Of a DNA stretch of 64,000 bases, positions 9,245 to 18,316 are shown piece by piece. This stretch comes from Planctomycetia bacterium (lineage in GTDB: Bacteria > Planctomycetota > Phycisphaerae > UBA1845 > Fen-1342): NCBI GenBank assembly GCA_015709575.1, contig CP054190.1:1426001-1490000 (forward strand). The letters run 5' to 3'. Within the stretch, counting starts at the first letter, position 1, and every line of letters begins with the position of its first letter. The notes beneath the pieces were generated by a model. The model made no database searches. It saw only the letters and a program-made list of their open reading frames with translations, and was not told the origin of the DNA. A program made the position numbers and the translations under genes.

Positions 9245-10072
9245 TTACTTGTGCTCGTGGCCGCCGCTCGCGCCGTGCCCGGTCTCGGGCTTCGCGGAGG
9301 CGTCGGCGGCGGGTTTCTTCTCCGCCCGGCTCGACCAGTGCAGGTGCGCGATCTTGGGCATCCCGTTGTCGTCCACCACGACATAGGTCACGGCGGCCAG
9401 GTACTTCCGCGGTGCGTCGGGGTGGTTGGGATCGGGGACCGTGAACGAGCCGATCTGGCGCACGATCGAGGTCGTGCCGAAGGTCTGCACGTCCTCCTTC
9501 GCCACGGTCATCACGAATCCCGGCATCTCCTGGAGTTCGGGCATCAAGTGGTGGTCGCGGTACGTCTCCCACGTCCCCTCATCGCCCGCGTTCTCGCTTA
9601 CCGTCGCGCGGCCCTTGTCGAGGAACAGCGCGTTCAAGGCCGTCGCGTCGGCCTTCCCGCACGCGGCCATGTAGCCCCGGGCAACTTTCACCGCCGGGTT
9701 GGCCGCGAGTGCGGCGGCGTCGGGCTGAGCGTCCGCGCCGAAGGGCTTCGCAGGCTTCTTTGCCGCGGCCTCGATCGCGGTCACCGCCTCTGGGGCGTGC
9801 TTGGCGAGCAGGGCCGTCTTCTCTTCGTCGGATTTCGCGTCCCACTTGCCCTCGCACCCCGGGCAGCAGAACCCGATGGTCACGCCCTTGAACTCGCGCG
9901 TGGGCGATTCCTTGTCCACCTCATTGCCCCTGATGGGGCAGACCTTGTTGACGGGATCGGCGGCGGCGGACACCGCGGCCAGCGCCGCAGGCACGACAGG
10001 GGAGGGAATGAGCGCGAGCGCACCCGCGCCGCACACAAGCATCGAAACCATGAGCATCTTCGTACGGATCAT
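9245..10072 (-). CDS. periplasmic protein with a YHS-like metal motif and an NTF2/SnoaL-like domain
   Basis: The 275-aa protein has a signal peptide (to about residue 35). Next is a short Cys motif domain, CPIRGNEVD...GFCCPGCEGKW, typical of YHS-like heavy-metal domains. Residues ~125-250 read like an NTF2/SnoaL-type cone domain (VARGYMAACGKADATALNALF, then WETYRDHHLMPELQEM). The C-terminus is His-rich (GHGASGGHEHK). It sits in the cus operon with a GGAG ribosome site. A copper-binding partner of the efflux pump is inferred; the second domain is assigned by pattern with moderate confidence. Confidence 0.75.
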   Translation of the reverse strand: MIRTKMLMVSMLVCGAGALALIPSPVVPAALAAVSAAADPVNKVCPIRGNEVDKESPTREFKGVTIGFCCPGCEGKWDAKSDEEKTALLAKHAPEAVTAIEAAAKKPAKPFGADAQPDAAALAANPAVKVARGYMAACGKADATALNALFLDKGRATVSENAGDEGTWETYRDHHLMPELQEMPGFVMTVAKEDVQTFGTTSIVRQIGSFTVPDPNHPDAPRKYLAAVTYVVVDDNGMPKIAHLHWSSRAEKKPAADASAKPETGHGASGGHEHK

Positions 10073-10117
10073 CGGGAATCTCCAGAGAGGGTTGAGCGGA
10101 TCAACGGGTACTCAGTC

Positions 10118-10450
10118 TTACTTGGCGGCGGCTTTGGGCACGCACCGGTCGCAGTCCACGCCCTCGGGGGCGCACGTCGGGCAGCGGACCTTCATCACGC
10201 CGTCCTGCTCATAGATCGTCATCTCGTTCTTGCAGTCCTCGCACATGTGCGTGGTGATGGTGCGGTTGGTGGCGAGCCCACCGCGTGGGCCGCCCGTGCC
10301 TCGCACCTTGCGGACCTGGTCGTAGCACTTGGTGCAGACCGAGACCTGCCCGGCCTCGGCCTTGACCATGTCGTGCTTGTCGGCGGCGCAGCCCGCGGCG
10401 AGCAGGGCCGTCGCGAAGGCGAGCAGTAGGAACGTGTTCTTGGTGTTCAT
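10118..10450 (-). CDS. small lipoprotein with multiple CxxC motifs
   Basis: The 110-aa product has a signal peptide with lipobox (LLAAGCAA). Four Cys pairs follow (VCTKCYDQV, MCEDCKNEM, RCPTCAPEG, DCDRCVPK), giving a zinc-ribbon-like or metal-binding arrangement. The family is not recognised by name. It lies between two metal-binding periplasmic genes and has a GGGAG site before the ATG. It is probably an anchored metal-binding protein of the efflux operon. Confidence 0.8.
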   Translation of the reverse strand: MNTKNTFLLLAFATALLAAGCAADKHDMVKAEAGQVSVCTKCYDQVRKVRGTGGPRGGLATNRTITTHMCEDCKNEMTIYEQDGVMKVRCPTCAPEGVDCDRCVPKAAAK

Positions 10451-10558
10451 GGTTGAATCTCCCGGAACGGCCCGCGCTCCTCCCGCCGAACGCTTCGGCG
10501 TGATGGGGAACGCTCAATCGGCCCGCACCGCTCTCGCGGGGCGGGACGTGGTGTTTGG

Positions 10559-11932
10559 TTACTTGCCGTGGTCGTGGTCGGGCTTCTTGTCGTGGTCGTC
10601 CTTGCCGCCGTGCTCATGCGGCGCGGCCTCGCCCTTGCCGTCGCCCTTGGCGACGCTGAACGTGAAGGGCACGGTGATGACCTGCTCCTTCTCCTTCGTG
10701 CCGACGTTGAACTGGGCCCAGCCCTTGTAGGTGCCGGGGACGGTGAAGTGGGCCTCGAAGTCCACCTTGGGTCCGCCCATCGCGGCCCCGGCGTGCTCGC
10801 CACTCTCGTGCGGGTGGGAGTGGACGAACTGCGTGCGGTCCTCGCTGATGATGACCAGGTGGCCCATCGCGCCCAGGTAGGGCTGGAGCGTCGTCACCGG
10901 CTTGCCGTCCTTGGTCACGGTGTACGCCATGTGCGTGGAGCCGCCGGTCTTGACCGGCCCGCCCGTGTCGAGCGCGACGGTGTACCCGTCGATGGTCTTG
11001 GGCTTGTCGGCGTCGATCATCAGCGCCTTGGCCGCGGGGGCCGTGCCCGCGATGGTGACCGGCACGGTCACCACCTGCTGCCCAACGTTCGGCGGCGTGA
11101 AGTCGTTGTAGAAGAAAAACTCGCCCGCCGCGGGGAAGGTGTAAGTGAAGGTGAACGTGCCGTCGGGCTGCACCTCGGGGTGCTCGTGGGCGTACCACGA
11201 GAGGTCCTTGCTGACCATGAGCAGGTGCAGCAGCTTCTCGTGGACGACCTCGACCTTCTTGACGGGCAGGCCCGTGGGGTCCTTGATGGTGAACACGAGC
11301 GTGGCCGGCTTGCCCACGGTAATGGCGCCGCCCACGGGCTTGATGTCCATCGTGAACTTGTCCGAAGTCTGCTTCTTGAGATTCATGGAGCAGACCGGGC
11401 ACTTGCCCGGCTTGTCGTAGGTCTTGGCCCCTTCGCAGTGCATGGGGCAGAAGTACTTGGCGGGGGCGAACGCCGCGAGCGCATCGGCCTGCTTCTTCAT
11501 CTCCGCGTACGCGGCCTTGGCGGCGGCGGCATCCTTCTTCTCGCCCGCCTCGTGGACGCCGTCGGCGGCCTCGGCGAGGGCCTTGCCCGCCTTGTTGATC
11601 TCCTTGACCTGGGCCTTGTCCACGCCCGAGTCGGGCTTGAGCGCGAGGGCCCCGAGCGACTTGGCCAGCGCCCCGATCGCGTCGGACTGCTCGTGGGCCT
11701 CGTCGAGGTCGCCCTTGGCGATCAGCCCGTCGAGCGCGGTCATGCGCTCCCCGATCTCACGCACCGCCGCGGCGTAGTCGGCGGCGGCCTTCGCCGGCGC
11801 ATGGCTGTGCCCATCGTCCTTCTGCCCGGGCTGAGCCTTGTCATCATGGGAATGCTGGGCCAGAACAGGCGTGGTCCAGAACGCCGCGGCCGCGATTGCC
11901 GCCACAAGAGTACCTACAGAACGCTTCTTCAT
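10559..11932 (-). CDS. periplasmic heavy-metal-binding-domain protein
   Basis: The 457-aa exported protein has a signal peptide ending near ALAQ. A helical ~120-residue segment follows, then a heavy-metal-binding domain (YFCPMHCEGAKTYDKPGKC, then PVCSMNLKK) like those on CusB and CopA relatives. Two Ig-like beta domains come next, with FTIKDPTGLPV, HLLMVSKDLSWYAHEHPE and HLVIISEDRTQFVHSHPH, in which HEHP and HSHPH are likely copper-binding. The tail is His-rich (HEHGGKDDHDKKPDHDHGK). It is 12 bp from cusA. It probably collects periplasmic copper for the pump. Confidence 0.85.
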   Translation of the reverse strand: MKKRSVGTLVAAIAAAAFWTTPVLAQHSHDDKAQPGQKDDGHSHAPAKAAADYAAAVREIGERMTALDGLIAKGDLDEAHEQSDAIGALAKSLGALALKPDSGVDKAQVKEINKAGKALAEAADGVHEAGEKKDAAAAKAAYAEMKKQADALAAFAPAKYFCPMHCEGAKTYDKPGKCPVCSMNLKKQTSDKFTMDIKPVGGAITVGKPATLVFTIKDPTGLPVKKVEVVHEKLLHLLMVSKDLSWYAHEHPEVQPDGTFTFTYTFPAAGEFFFYNDFTPPNVGQQVVTVPVTIAGTAPAAKALMIDADKPKTIDGYTVALDTGGPVKTGGSTHMAYTVTKDGKPVTTLQPYLGAMGHLVIISEDRTQFVHSHPHESGEHAGAAMGGPKVDFEAHFTVPGTYKGWAQFNVGTKEKEQVITVPFTFSVAKGDGKGEAAPHEHGGKDDHDKKPDHDHGK

Positions 11933-11944
11933 TGATGAACTCCT

Positions 11945-14900
11945 TCATTGGGCCGGCCCATTGGTTGGGATGGGGCCTTCTGAGTCTTTGGCAGAGGCGG
12001 ATGCACGGCCGTCGTCGCTCGCCTCTGCCGGAGGTGCGACGTGGTCACTCGCTTGAACGGGTGCGGTTTCGACCGTCCCTTGTTTGGTTGAGTCCGCGAG
12101 AGGGGCATTGGACGGCGTAGCCGTGCCAGCGTGTTTCGCCGCGTGCTCCCTTGCGAGACGCTCCGCTGCGGTCTTTCCGAAGCGGTAGAAGATCGCCGGA
12201 GTCACGAAGAAGTCCAGCAGCGTGCTGGTGATGAGCCCGCCCAGGATGACCACCGCGACCGGGTACAGAATCTCCTTGCCCGGCTCTCCCTTACTGAGCA
12301 CAAGGGGAATCAGCCCGAGCCCCGCCGTCACGGCGGTCATCAGGACCGGGGCGACGCGCTCCTGGCTGCCCCGGATGATGAGGTCTTTGCTCCAGGGCTG
12401 GCGTTCCTCGGTCATCAGGTGGATGTAGTGGCTGACCATGAGCACGCCGTTGCGGGTGGCGATGCCCGTGAGGCTGATGAAGCCCACCAGCGAGGCGACG
12501 CTGAAGGGCTCGCGGGTGATCGCGAGCGCCGTCACGCTGCCGATGAGCGCGAAGGGGACGTTGAGCATGATCTGGGCGGCGACCATGCCTGAGCGGTAGT
12601 GCGTAAAGAGGATCACGAAGATGGCGACGAGCGAGCCCAAACCCAAAATGAGCAAGAGGCGGGTGGATTCCTGCTGGGCCTCGTAGAGGCCGCCGTACTC
12701 CACGGTGTAACCCGCGGGCAACTGAACGTCCATGGCAACCGACTTCTTGATCTCTTCGACCGTGGAGCCCAGGTCACGCCCTCGCACGTTGGCGGAGACG
12801 ACGATCCGGCGGCGGAGGTTCTCGCGGGCGACCTCGTTGGGGCCAAGCTTCTCGACCACCTCGGCCACATCCCGCAGCAGCACGATGGCTCCCGTCGGCG
12901 AGACCAGCCGGACGTCCTGGAGCGCCGTCGGGTCGGTGCGGTGGCGGTCATCAAGGGTCAGCGTGATGTCGAAGGACTTGAGCCCTTCGAGCACCTGGCC
13001 CACGACCTTGCCCTTGGTGGCCGTCTCCATCGCATCGGTGAGCGCGGCGGGCGTGAACCCGACGCGGGCCGCCGCCTCGCGGTTGATGGCGATGTGCAAC
13101 TGGGGCACGAGGACCTGCTGCTCGACCTGGAGGTCGGCGACGCCGGGGATGCCCTCCATCGCGGCCTTCGTCTGATCCGCCAGCGTGCGGAGCGTGTTGA
13201 GGTCGTCGCCGAAAATCTTGATGGCGACCATGGCCCGCACGCCGGAGAGAAGATGCTCGATGCGGTGGCTGATGGGCTGGCCGACGCCGGCGTTCACACC
13301 CGGGAAGACCGAGAGCTTCTCTTCGATCTGCGCGAAGACCTCTTCACGAGGCCGGATGTCTTTCGCGGCAGGCGGCTTGCGGCCGTTGGCGACGGGGTGC
13401 TTCTCGGGGTGCTTGGCCTCTTCCTTCGTCCACAAGTCCACGTCGATCTCGGAGGAATGCACGCCCTCGGCGTGCTCGTCCTGCTCGGCGCGGCCCGTGC
13501 GGCGGCCCACATTCTTCACCTGCGGGATGGAGAGGATGGCTTCCTCGGCCTTGGTGGCGAGCCGGTTGGACTCTTCAAGCGACACGCCCGGTGGAAGCGC
13601 GAACGAGATGGTGGCCGTGCCCTCGTTGAAGGGCGGGAGGAACTCCGAGCCCAGTCTTGTCACCATGAAGAGCGCCGCCGCGACGAGCACGCCGAGCGTT
13701 GCGAGCACCGCGACAGGCCGGGGCATGGAGATGGAATAAGACTTGAGTGCCAACCGCTTGCATACGCGGAGCAGGAGGCCGTCCTTGCCGTGTGTCATCC
13801 GCTTTATGCCCGGTAGCAGGTAGTACGCGAGCACCGGCGTGGTCGTAAGCGCCACGAGAAGAGATGCGAAGATGCTCACGATGTACGCCGTGGCGAGGGG
13901 AGCGAACAGCCGCCCTTCGATGCCCGGAAGGAAGAACGTCGGCAGGAAGACTAGGTTGACGATGACCGTGCCCAGAATGATCGGATTGCGAATCTCGCTG
14001 GAGGCGTCGAAAACGACTTCAACAATGGGCTTGGGGTTGGGCGAGCGGCGATTCTCGCCCAACCGCCGGTAGACGTTCTCGACATCGACCACCGCGTCGT
14101 CCACGAGTTCGCCGATGGCGACCGCGAGCCCGCCCAGCGTCATCGTGTTCACGCTCATCCCGAGCCAGTGAAAGACCATGAACGTCGTGATGATCGAAAG
14201 CGGGAGCGCGGTAAGGGTGACGATCGTCGTCCGCACGTTCATCAGGAACAGAATCAGGATGATGACGACGAGAATCGCACCGTCCCGGAGCGCTTCGACG
14301 ACATTTTCGATCGACGAGTTGATGAAGTGCTCCTGGCGGAACACGTCGGCATTCACGTTCAGGCCCGCGGGTAAAGCCGGCTTAAGCTGCGCCAGCGTCG
14401 CATCGAGGGCACGAGTGAGCGTGAGGGTGTCCGCGCCCGGCTGCTTCTGAATGGCCATGATGACGGCGGGTGCGCCGTTCTCTGATCCGTCGCCGCGCTT
14501 GATCGTCGGACCGGTTTCGGTGACCGTCGCAACGTCTCGAACCAGCACCGCGCGAGGCGGCGAATCATGGTCGCCGGGCTTGTTGGTGATCAGCGAGGAC
14601 GCGATATCGTCCACGGTCTGGACCCGGCCGAGATTGCGGACGACCAGTTCCTGGGCGCCACTGACGAGGAAACCGCCACCGGTGTTCTGGTTCGCGGCGG
14701 CAAGGGCCTTCTCGACGTCCTCAAGCGTGAGGTCGAACAGGCGCAGTTTGTCCGGGTCAGCCTGCACGCGGAACTGTTTCAACTCCCCGCCCATCACCGT
14801 CACTTGGGCGATGCCCGGAATAGAGAGGATGGCTGGGCGCAGCACAAACTCGGCCTGGGTCCGTACATCCATCGGGCTCAGCGTCGTACTGGACGCACTG

Positions 14901-15325
14901 ATCAGCGCGATCTCGCCCATGATGCTTGACGCCGGCGTCATGACCGGAACGATGCCGGGAGGCAGCTTCTCGATCACGGTTCCGAGCCGCTCAGTCACGA
15001 CTTGACGGTTGTACTTCGGGTCGGTGCCCCATGCGAACTCGACATACACGATCGAAAGCCCCAGAGCGCTGCGGCTGCGGACTCGCTCGACACCCGGAGC
15101 GCCGTTGACGGCGGTCTCGATCGGGTAGGTAACCTGGGCTTCGACTTCTTCGGGCGCAAGGCCGGGAGCCTCACCGAAGATTGTCACGACCGGGCGGTTG
15201 AGGTCGGGCAGTACGTCCGTCGGCGTGTTGAACGTGACATAGAGGCCATAGACCGAAACCAGCAGCGCTGCGATGAGCACGAGCACGCGGTTGTTGAGCG
15301 ATGATCGGATGATCCAGTTGAGCAA
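11945..15325 (-). CDS. cusA: CusA-type heavy-metal efflux RND pump
   Basis: The 1126-aa inner-membrane, proton-driven transporter has the usual N-terminal PTDVLPDLNRP and two periplasmic halves. In TM4 the motif AIGELVDDAVVDVEN puts Ala403, Asp409 and Glu416 where E. coli CusA has Ala, Asp405 and Glu412. The first acidic residue of the CzcA relay is absent, which fits monovalent Cu/Ag efflux. The start is TTG at 15325 with an upstream AGGA. It lies between cusB (42 bp upstream) and the metal-binding-domain gene. The tail after about residue 1070 is low-complexity. Confidence 0.95.
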   Translation of the reverse strand: MLNWIIRSSLNNRVLVLIAALLVSVYGLYVTFNTPTDVLPDLNRPVVTIFGEAPGLAPEEVEAQVTYPIETAVNGAPGVERVRSRSALGLSIVYVEFAWGTDPKYNRQVVTERLGTVIEKLPPGIVPVMTPASSIMGEIALISASSTTLSPMDVRTQAEFVLRPAILSIPGIAQVTVMGGELKQFRVQADPDKLRLFDLTLEDVEKALAAANQNTGGGFLVSGAQELVVRNLGRVQTVDDIASSLITNKPGDHDSPPRAVLVRDVATVTETGPTIKRGDGSENGAPAVIMAIQKQPGADTLTLTRALDATLAQLKPALPAGLNVNADVFRQEHFINSSIENVVEALRDGAILVVIILILFLMNVRTTIVTLTALPLSIITTFMVFHWLGMSVNTMTLGGLAVAIGELVDDAVVDVENVYRRLGENRRSPNPKPIVEVVFDASSEIRNPIILGTVIVNLVFLPTFFLPGIEGRLFAPLATAYIVSIFASLLVALTTTPVLAYYLLPGIKRMTHGKDGLLLRVCKRLALKSYSISMPRPVAVLATLGVLVAAALFMVTRLGSEFLPPFNEGTATISFALPPGVSLEESNRLATKAEEAILSIPQVKNVGRRTGRAEQDEHAEGVHSSEIDVDLWTKEEAKHPEKHPVANGRKPPAAKDIRPREEVFAQIEEKLSVFPGVNAGVGQPISHRIEHLLSGVRAMVAIKIFGDDLNTLRTLADQTKAAMEGIPGVADLQVEQQVLVPQLHIAINREAAARVGFTPAALTDAMETATKGKVVGQVLEGLKSFDITLTLDDRHRTDPTALQDVRLVSPTGAIVLLRDVAEVVEKLGPNEVARENLRRRIVVSANVRGRDLGSTVEEIKKSVAMDVQLPAGYTVEYGGLYEAQQESTRLLLILGLGSLVAIFVILFTHYRSGMVAAQIMLNVPFALIGSVTALAITREPFSVASLVGFISLTGIATRNGVLMVSHYIHLMTEERQPWSKDLIIRGSQERVAPVLMTAVTAGLGLIPLVLSKGEPGKEILYPVAVVILGGLITSTLLDFFVTPAIFYRFGKTAAERLAREHAAKHAGTATPSNAPLADSTKQGTVETAPVQASDHVAPPAEASDDGRASASAKDSEGPIPTNGPAQ

Positions 15326-15367
15326 GGGAAAGTCCTTCCTGATCGGGTGCGTGAAGCGGGCTCGTTG

Positions 15368-16771
15368 TCAGTGCGTGTGCCCGTGACCGTCGCTGCCTTT
15401 GCCAGTTGCTGGCTCCGTGGGTTCGGGTGCTCCAGGTACAAAGCCCTTCAACTGTGAAACGCTGAACGCGCCGCTCACCACGATCACGTCGCCCGGAACA
15501 ACGCCCTGCTTGATCTCTACCACGCGGTCGTCCCGCACTCCGGTAGCGACATCCCGCTTCTTGAAGACCACGCTTTCGCCCTTGCCTTCTTGCACGAAGA
15601 CGTACTGGAGCGGTCCTTCTCGCACAACGGCGGAGGTGGGAACGACGACGGCGCTCTCGTTGGTGCTAAGAACCACCGCAAGGTCAACGAACTGCCCTTG
15701 TCGGAGAACGCCCGCCGTGTTGTCTACGTCCACAATCAGGTGGGCCGTCCGCTTGGTCGCGTCAATCACCGGACTGATGAATCGCACCGTGCCCTCGGCG
15801 ATTGGATCGCTTGCGGCGTTTACCCCGCGCCGCACTCGCACCTTCGCGCCCTGAGAAGTACCGACTCGGTCGATGAGTCCTTCCGGAAGTTCGCCCGCCG
15901 CCTGCACCGCTGCAAACTCTCCAACAGTCAGAATCGCCACTCCGGCATTGACGCCTTCGCCTGGAACTCCAGCGCGGCTGACGACTACGCCATCGATCGG
16001 GGATGTGAATTTGACGAGGCCTGGACGTGACGGATCTGCGAGCGCCTCAGCGTTCGCCGCGTCCCCTGTGCTGGGGAGTGTTCCGCGAAGTGATTCAGCG
16101 GATACACGCGTGGTCTCTGCCTGGCGACGAAGCGACTCAACCTCCGCCCGTGCCTGCGTAAGGGCAACGCCGCGAAGGCCGGCGTCAGCCCCGAGCTTCA
16201 GAGCCTCCGAAGTCCGCTGGGCGAGTAAGTTGGCCGAGACACTTTCTCCAGCACTCGTGAGCCGCTTCACTTCGGCCTCTGCGAGTTCAGCACCCTTGAC
16301 GAGTGCGGGCACCTCGATCTCCATCGAGACAACCTGCGATTCAGCTCGCTTGACTTCCGCCAGCAGCTTTTCGGTTTCGGCCTCTAGACGCTTCAGGTCG
16401 TACATGAGCCGCGCGATCTCTGGCGAATCGACCTCAGCGAGAACCGCTCCCTTAATCACGCGATCCCCGGGCTGCACGGCGATGGAGCGAATGACACCCG
16501 CGTACTTGGGTGCGATGGCGGCGACAGAGTCGGGCCGTGCACGAACCATGCCTGTAAGCCGGACCACGTCTTCGACCTGTCCGAAGTCCACCTCAGCTGT
16601 TTTGAGTCCAATAGCCAAGGCCGTTGCCTCGGAGATTTTCTTGGGAGCATTTGGATCGAATGTGGCCCCGGTGGGCTTGCCGTGCCCTTCATGGGCGTAG
16701 ACGGGGATCAAGACCGCTGCGGTGACGAGCGCCAAAGCACCCATCGCCACAGACGCGCGTGAGCGTGCCAT
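15368..16771 (-). CDS. cusB: CusB-type periplasmic adaptor
   Basis: The 467-aa membrane-fusion protein links CusA to CusC. A signal segment is followed by HEGHGKP, then the HlyD-type barrel (DVVRLTGMVRARPDSVAAIA, YAGVIRSIAVQPGDRV), a long helical hairpin (residues ~120-215), and the returning lipoyl half (SPIDGVVVSRAGVPGEGV). The C-terminus is His-rich (GKGSDGHGHTH). GGAGG precedes the ATG. It is first in the minus-strand cus operon. The 150 bp upstream have no CsoR-like operator, so its control may differ from that of copZ. Confidence 0.93.
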   Translation of the reverse strand: MARSRASVAMGALALVTAAVLIPVYAHEGHGKPTGATFDPNAPKKISEATALAIGLKTAEVDFGQVEDVVRLTGMVRARPDSVAAIAPKYAGVIRSIAVQPGDRVIKGAVLAEVDSPEIARLMYDLKRLEAETEKLLAEVKRAESQVVSMEIEVPALVKGAELAEAEVKRLTSAGESVSANLLAQRTSEALKLGADAGLRGVALTQARAEVESLRRQAETTRVSAESLRGTLPSTGDAANAEALADPSRPGLVKFTSPIDGVVVSRAGVPGEGVNAGVAILTVGEFAAVQAAGELPEGLIDRVGTSQGAKVRVRRGVNAASDPIAEGTVRFISPVIDATKRTAHLIVDVDNTAGVLRQGQFVDLAVVLSTNESAVVVPTSAVVREGPLQYVFVQEGKGESVVFKKRDVATGVRDDRVVEIKQGVVPGDVIVVSGAFSVSQLKGFVPGAPEPTEPATGKGSDGHGHTH

Positions 16772-16920
16772 GCGAAACCTCCAGTTGGAGAGATCAGTTC
16801 AGTTGGGAGGAGAAAACGAGATCACTGGGTCAGAAGAGACCATTGGCCATCAACAGCACCGTGACGATCGCGCACATTCAGCGCAGTCGCGGTGATTTGA
16901 CGGCATTTCAGTGAATGTCG

Positions 16921-17394
16921 CTACACGATGAGCGCGCAATGCAGGCGCAGCAGCGATGTGGGCGGTCGAGCAAACGCCCAAGAATCCCGCTCTTTCGTCC
17001 ACGAGGGGAGTGGAGCCCAATTTTCGGTGGCCGGGAATGACAGTACAGCTACCAAGATCGGAGTCGGAAACTCCAAGGTCGGCTTAGCGACCGTCAAGTA
17101 GGAGTTCTGCTTGCTGCATGTGCAGTCACCGTCGTCGTGTCCCGGTTTGCAAGGAGACGCGGGGGTATCGCTGTGAGGCGTCTTCGCGGAGTCCGCATGA
17201 TGATCGGCGTCGTGATCGTGCCCGACGCCGGCGGCATGGCTATGAACTGCGAGTTTGGTCCCAACTTCGTGAGATGCAGTTTCGCAGGGGGCGCAAACGG
17301 ACAGCCACGAGTGAAAGTTGCAGCAGCAGAACGGCACCGCCACTGCGAGGAGCAGGGTGACCAAGAGCCGGAATGGACTGCGAGCGTCCAGCAT
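16921..17394 (-). CDS. exported Cys/His-rich protein under a CsoR-like operator
   Basis: The 157-aa product has a signal segment rich in Leu/Val ending in FCCCNFHSW. Next come CAPC and a His/Asp-rich stretch (HSHAAGVGHDHDADHHADS), then SPCKPGHDDGDCTCSK. No family is recognised; the layout resembles other short periplasmic proteins that precede RND metal operons. The ATG (17392-17394) lies within one arm of a CsoR-type inverted repeat, with a TATACT box ten bases upstream. The mRNA may therefore be leaderless. It is expected to be copper-induced and to bind metal outside the cytoplasm. Confidence 0.72.
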   Translation of the reverse strand: MLDARSPFRLLVTLLLAVAVPFCCCNFHSWLSVCAPCETASHEVGTKLAVHSHAAGVGHDHDADHHADSAKTPHSDTPASPCKPGHDDGDCTCSKQNSYLTVAKPTLEFPTPILVAVLSFPATENWAPLPSWTKERDSWAFARPPTSLLRLHCALIV

Positions 17395-17411
17395 ACTTCG
17401 GGGGAGTATAT
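17392..17411 (-). promoter_or_regulatory. second CsoR-type operator, overlapping a start codon
   Basis: ATACTTCGGGGGAGTAT (17393-17409) has the same ATAC/GTAT arms and G/C core as the operator ahead of copZ. On the minus strand it reads TATACTCCCCCGAAGTATG, so a -10 box, the operator and the ATG of the Cys/His-rich gene overlap. Confidence 0.7.
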
Positions 17412-17480
17412 CCCTGCCTGGTTTACGGCACTTGCGACCGCGAAGTTCGACCGCCTTGTGGGCATCGCCAGAGGCGGCTC

Positions 17481-17710
17481 TTTTTCTTGGCGGGCGTTAG
17501 GGTGTGGGAGTCGGGAATACGCCGATTGCTGAGTGCCCAGGCAGTTTCGGAGGATTGACGAAGGACCAGCAAAGCCGACAGGCACCGACGCAGGGCGTCA
17601 CGATGACTGATTCGTCTATCGACATTGCCGGGTCTGAAACCTGCTCGTTGGGGGTAGAGGGTGAGGCTTGGAGCGGGAGAGGGGGCGCGTCTCCCGCTTC
17701 ATCAAAGTGG
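17481..17710 (+). repeat. dispersed repeat copy B with terminal hairpin
   Basis: This copy is about 75-80 percent identical by eye to 1634-1860 and in the same orientation. The final hairpin is the same (AGCGGGAGA at 17672-17680 pairing with 17690-17698) with an identical GGGGGCGCG loop. It occupies most of the 17395-17801 gap between the two divergent metal modules. No gene is seen in the rest of that gap. Confidence 0.8.
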
Positions 17711-17801
17711 TAATGAAGCGGCGACCGGGTCAGGACCGGGCTTCGCGTCGGGGATTGCGGCAAATGGCAGGATGTCAGGTGCTGACCTAGGCTAGTGGGC
17801 A

Positions 17802-18278
17802 GTGCGAGCGATTTCTCCGTACATTTCCATGATGGTGCTGGTCCTCCAGCTCATGACCACGGGCCTATTTGGGCCGCGGATGGTCTGCACGGACGCTGAT
17901 GGGACCCAGAACCTGGAGTGGGCGGCTCTGTCCTGTTGCACACTGGATTCTGGAGGGTCTCCGAAAGTCGCGGATCACTGTCCGGGCTGCGGTGGTTCTG
18001 AAGGATGCGACCAAGACCGGAACGTGCCGACCGACCAAGCACAGCTTTCGGATGGCGGCTGCGGCTGCGTGGACGTTCCGGCCGCGGACGATTCGGTAGT
18101 TCGGCTTGACGACTCCAAGCGGCTCCATGACGTTCTGGCAACGCACGTGTTCGTTGCGGTCTTGACGGTCGTTGCCATCCTTCCGGACTTCACCACGGAT
18201 TTCCGGCCTTTGGCTTTCCTGCCGACGTGCCACGCTCCTCCGCGTGAGCATATCGCGACGGTAATCCTGCGCATCTAG
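17802..18278 (+). CDS. exported Cys-rich protein heading the second RND operon
   Basis: The 158-aa product starts at GTG 17802 (ATG at 17829 or 17832 are alternatives that still leave a signal segment, MMVLVLQLMTTGLFG). The mature part has Cys clusters (CTDADGTQ, LSCCTLD, DHCPGCGGSEGC, GGCGCVD), a hydrophobic stretch (VFVAVLTVVAIL) and a His/Cys end (PTCHAPPREH). It is unrecognised as a named family. It lies 38 bp ahead of the outer-membrane efflux gene. By position and composition it is a likely periplasmic metal-binding accessory. Confidence 0.7.
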   Translation: MRAISPYISMMVLVLQLMTTGLFGPRMVCTDADGTQNLEWAALSCCTLDSGGSPKVADHCPGCGGSEGCDQDRNVPTDQAQLSDGGCGCVDVPAADDSVVRLDDSKRLHDVLATHVFVAVLTVVAILPDFTTDFRPLAFLPTCHAPPREHIATVILRI

Positions 18279-18316
18279 AGCGGTGACGTTCCGCTGATCT
18301 GCCCTTCTGGACAGAT

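Noticed and set aside
10568-11935. 455-codon plus frame opposite the heavy-metal-binding-domain gene
   Set aside because: Leu/Val/Arg-rich shadow of a well-supported gene on the minus strand.
1634-17710. Integron attC site for repeats A and B
   Set aside because: The GTTAGGG word does not fit the GTTRRRY core at its last base, there is no paired inverse core, and no integrase is present.
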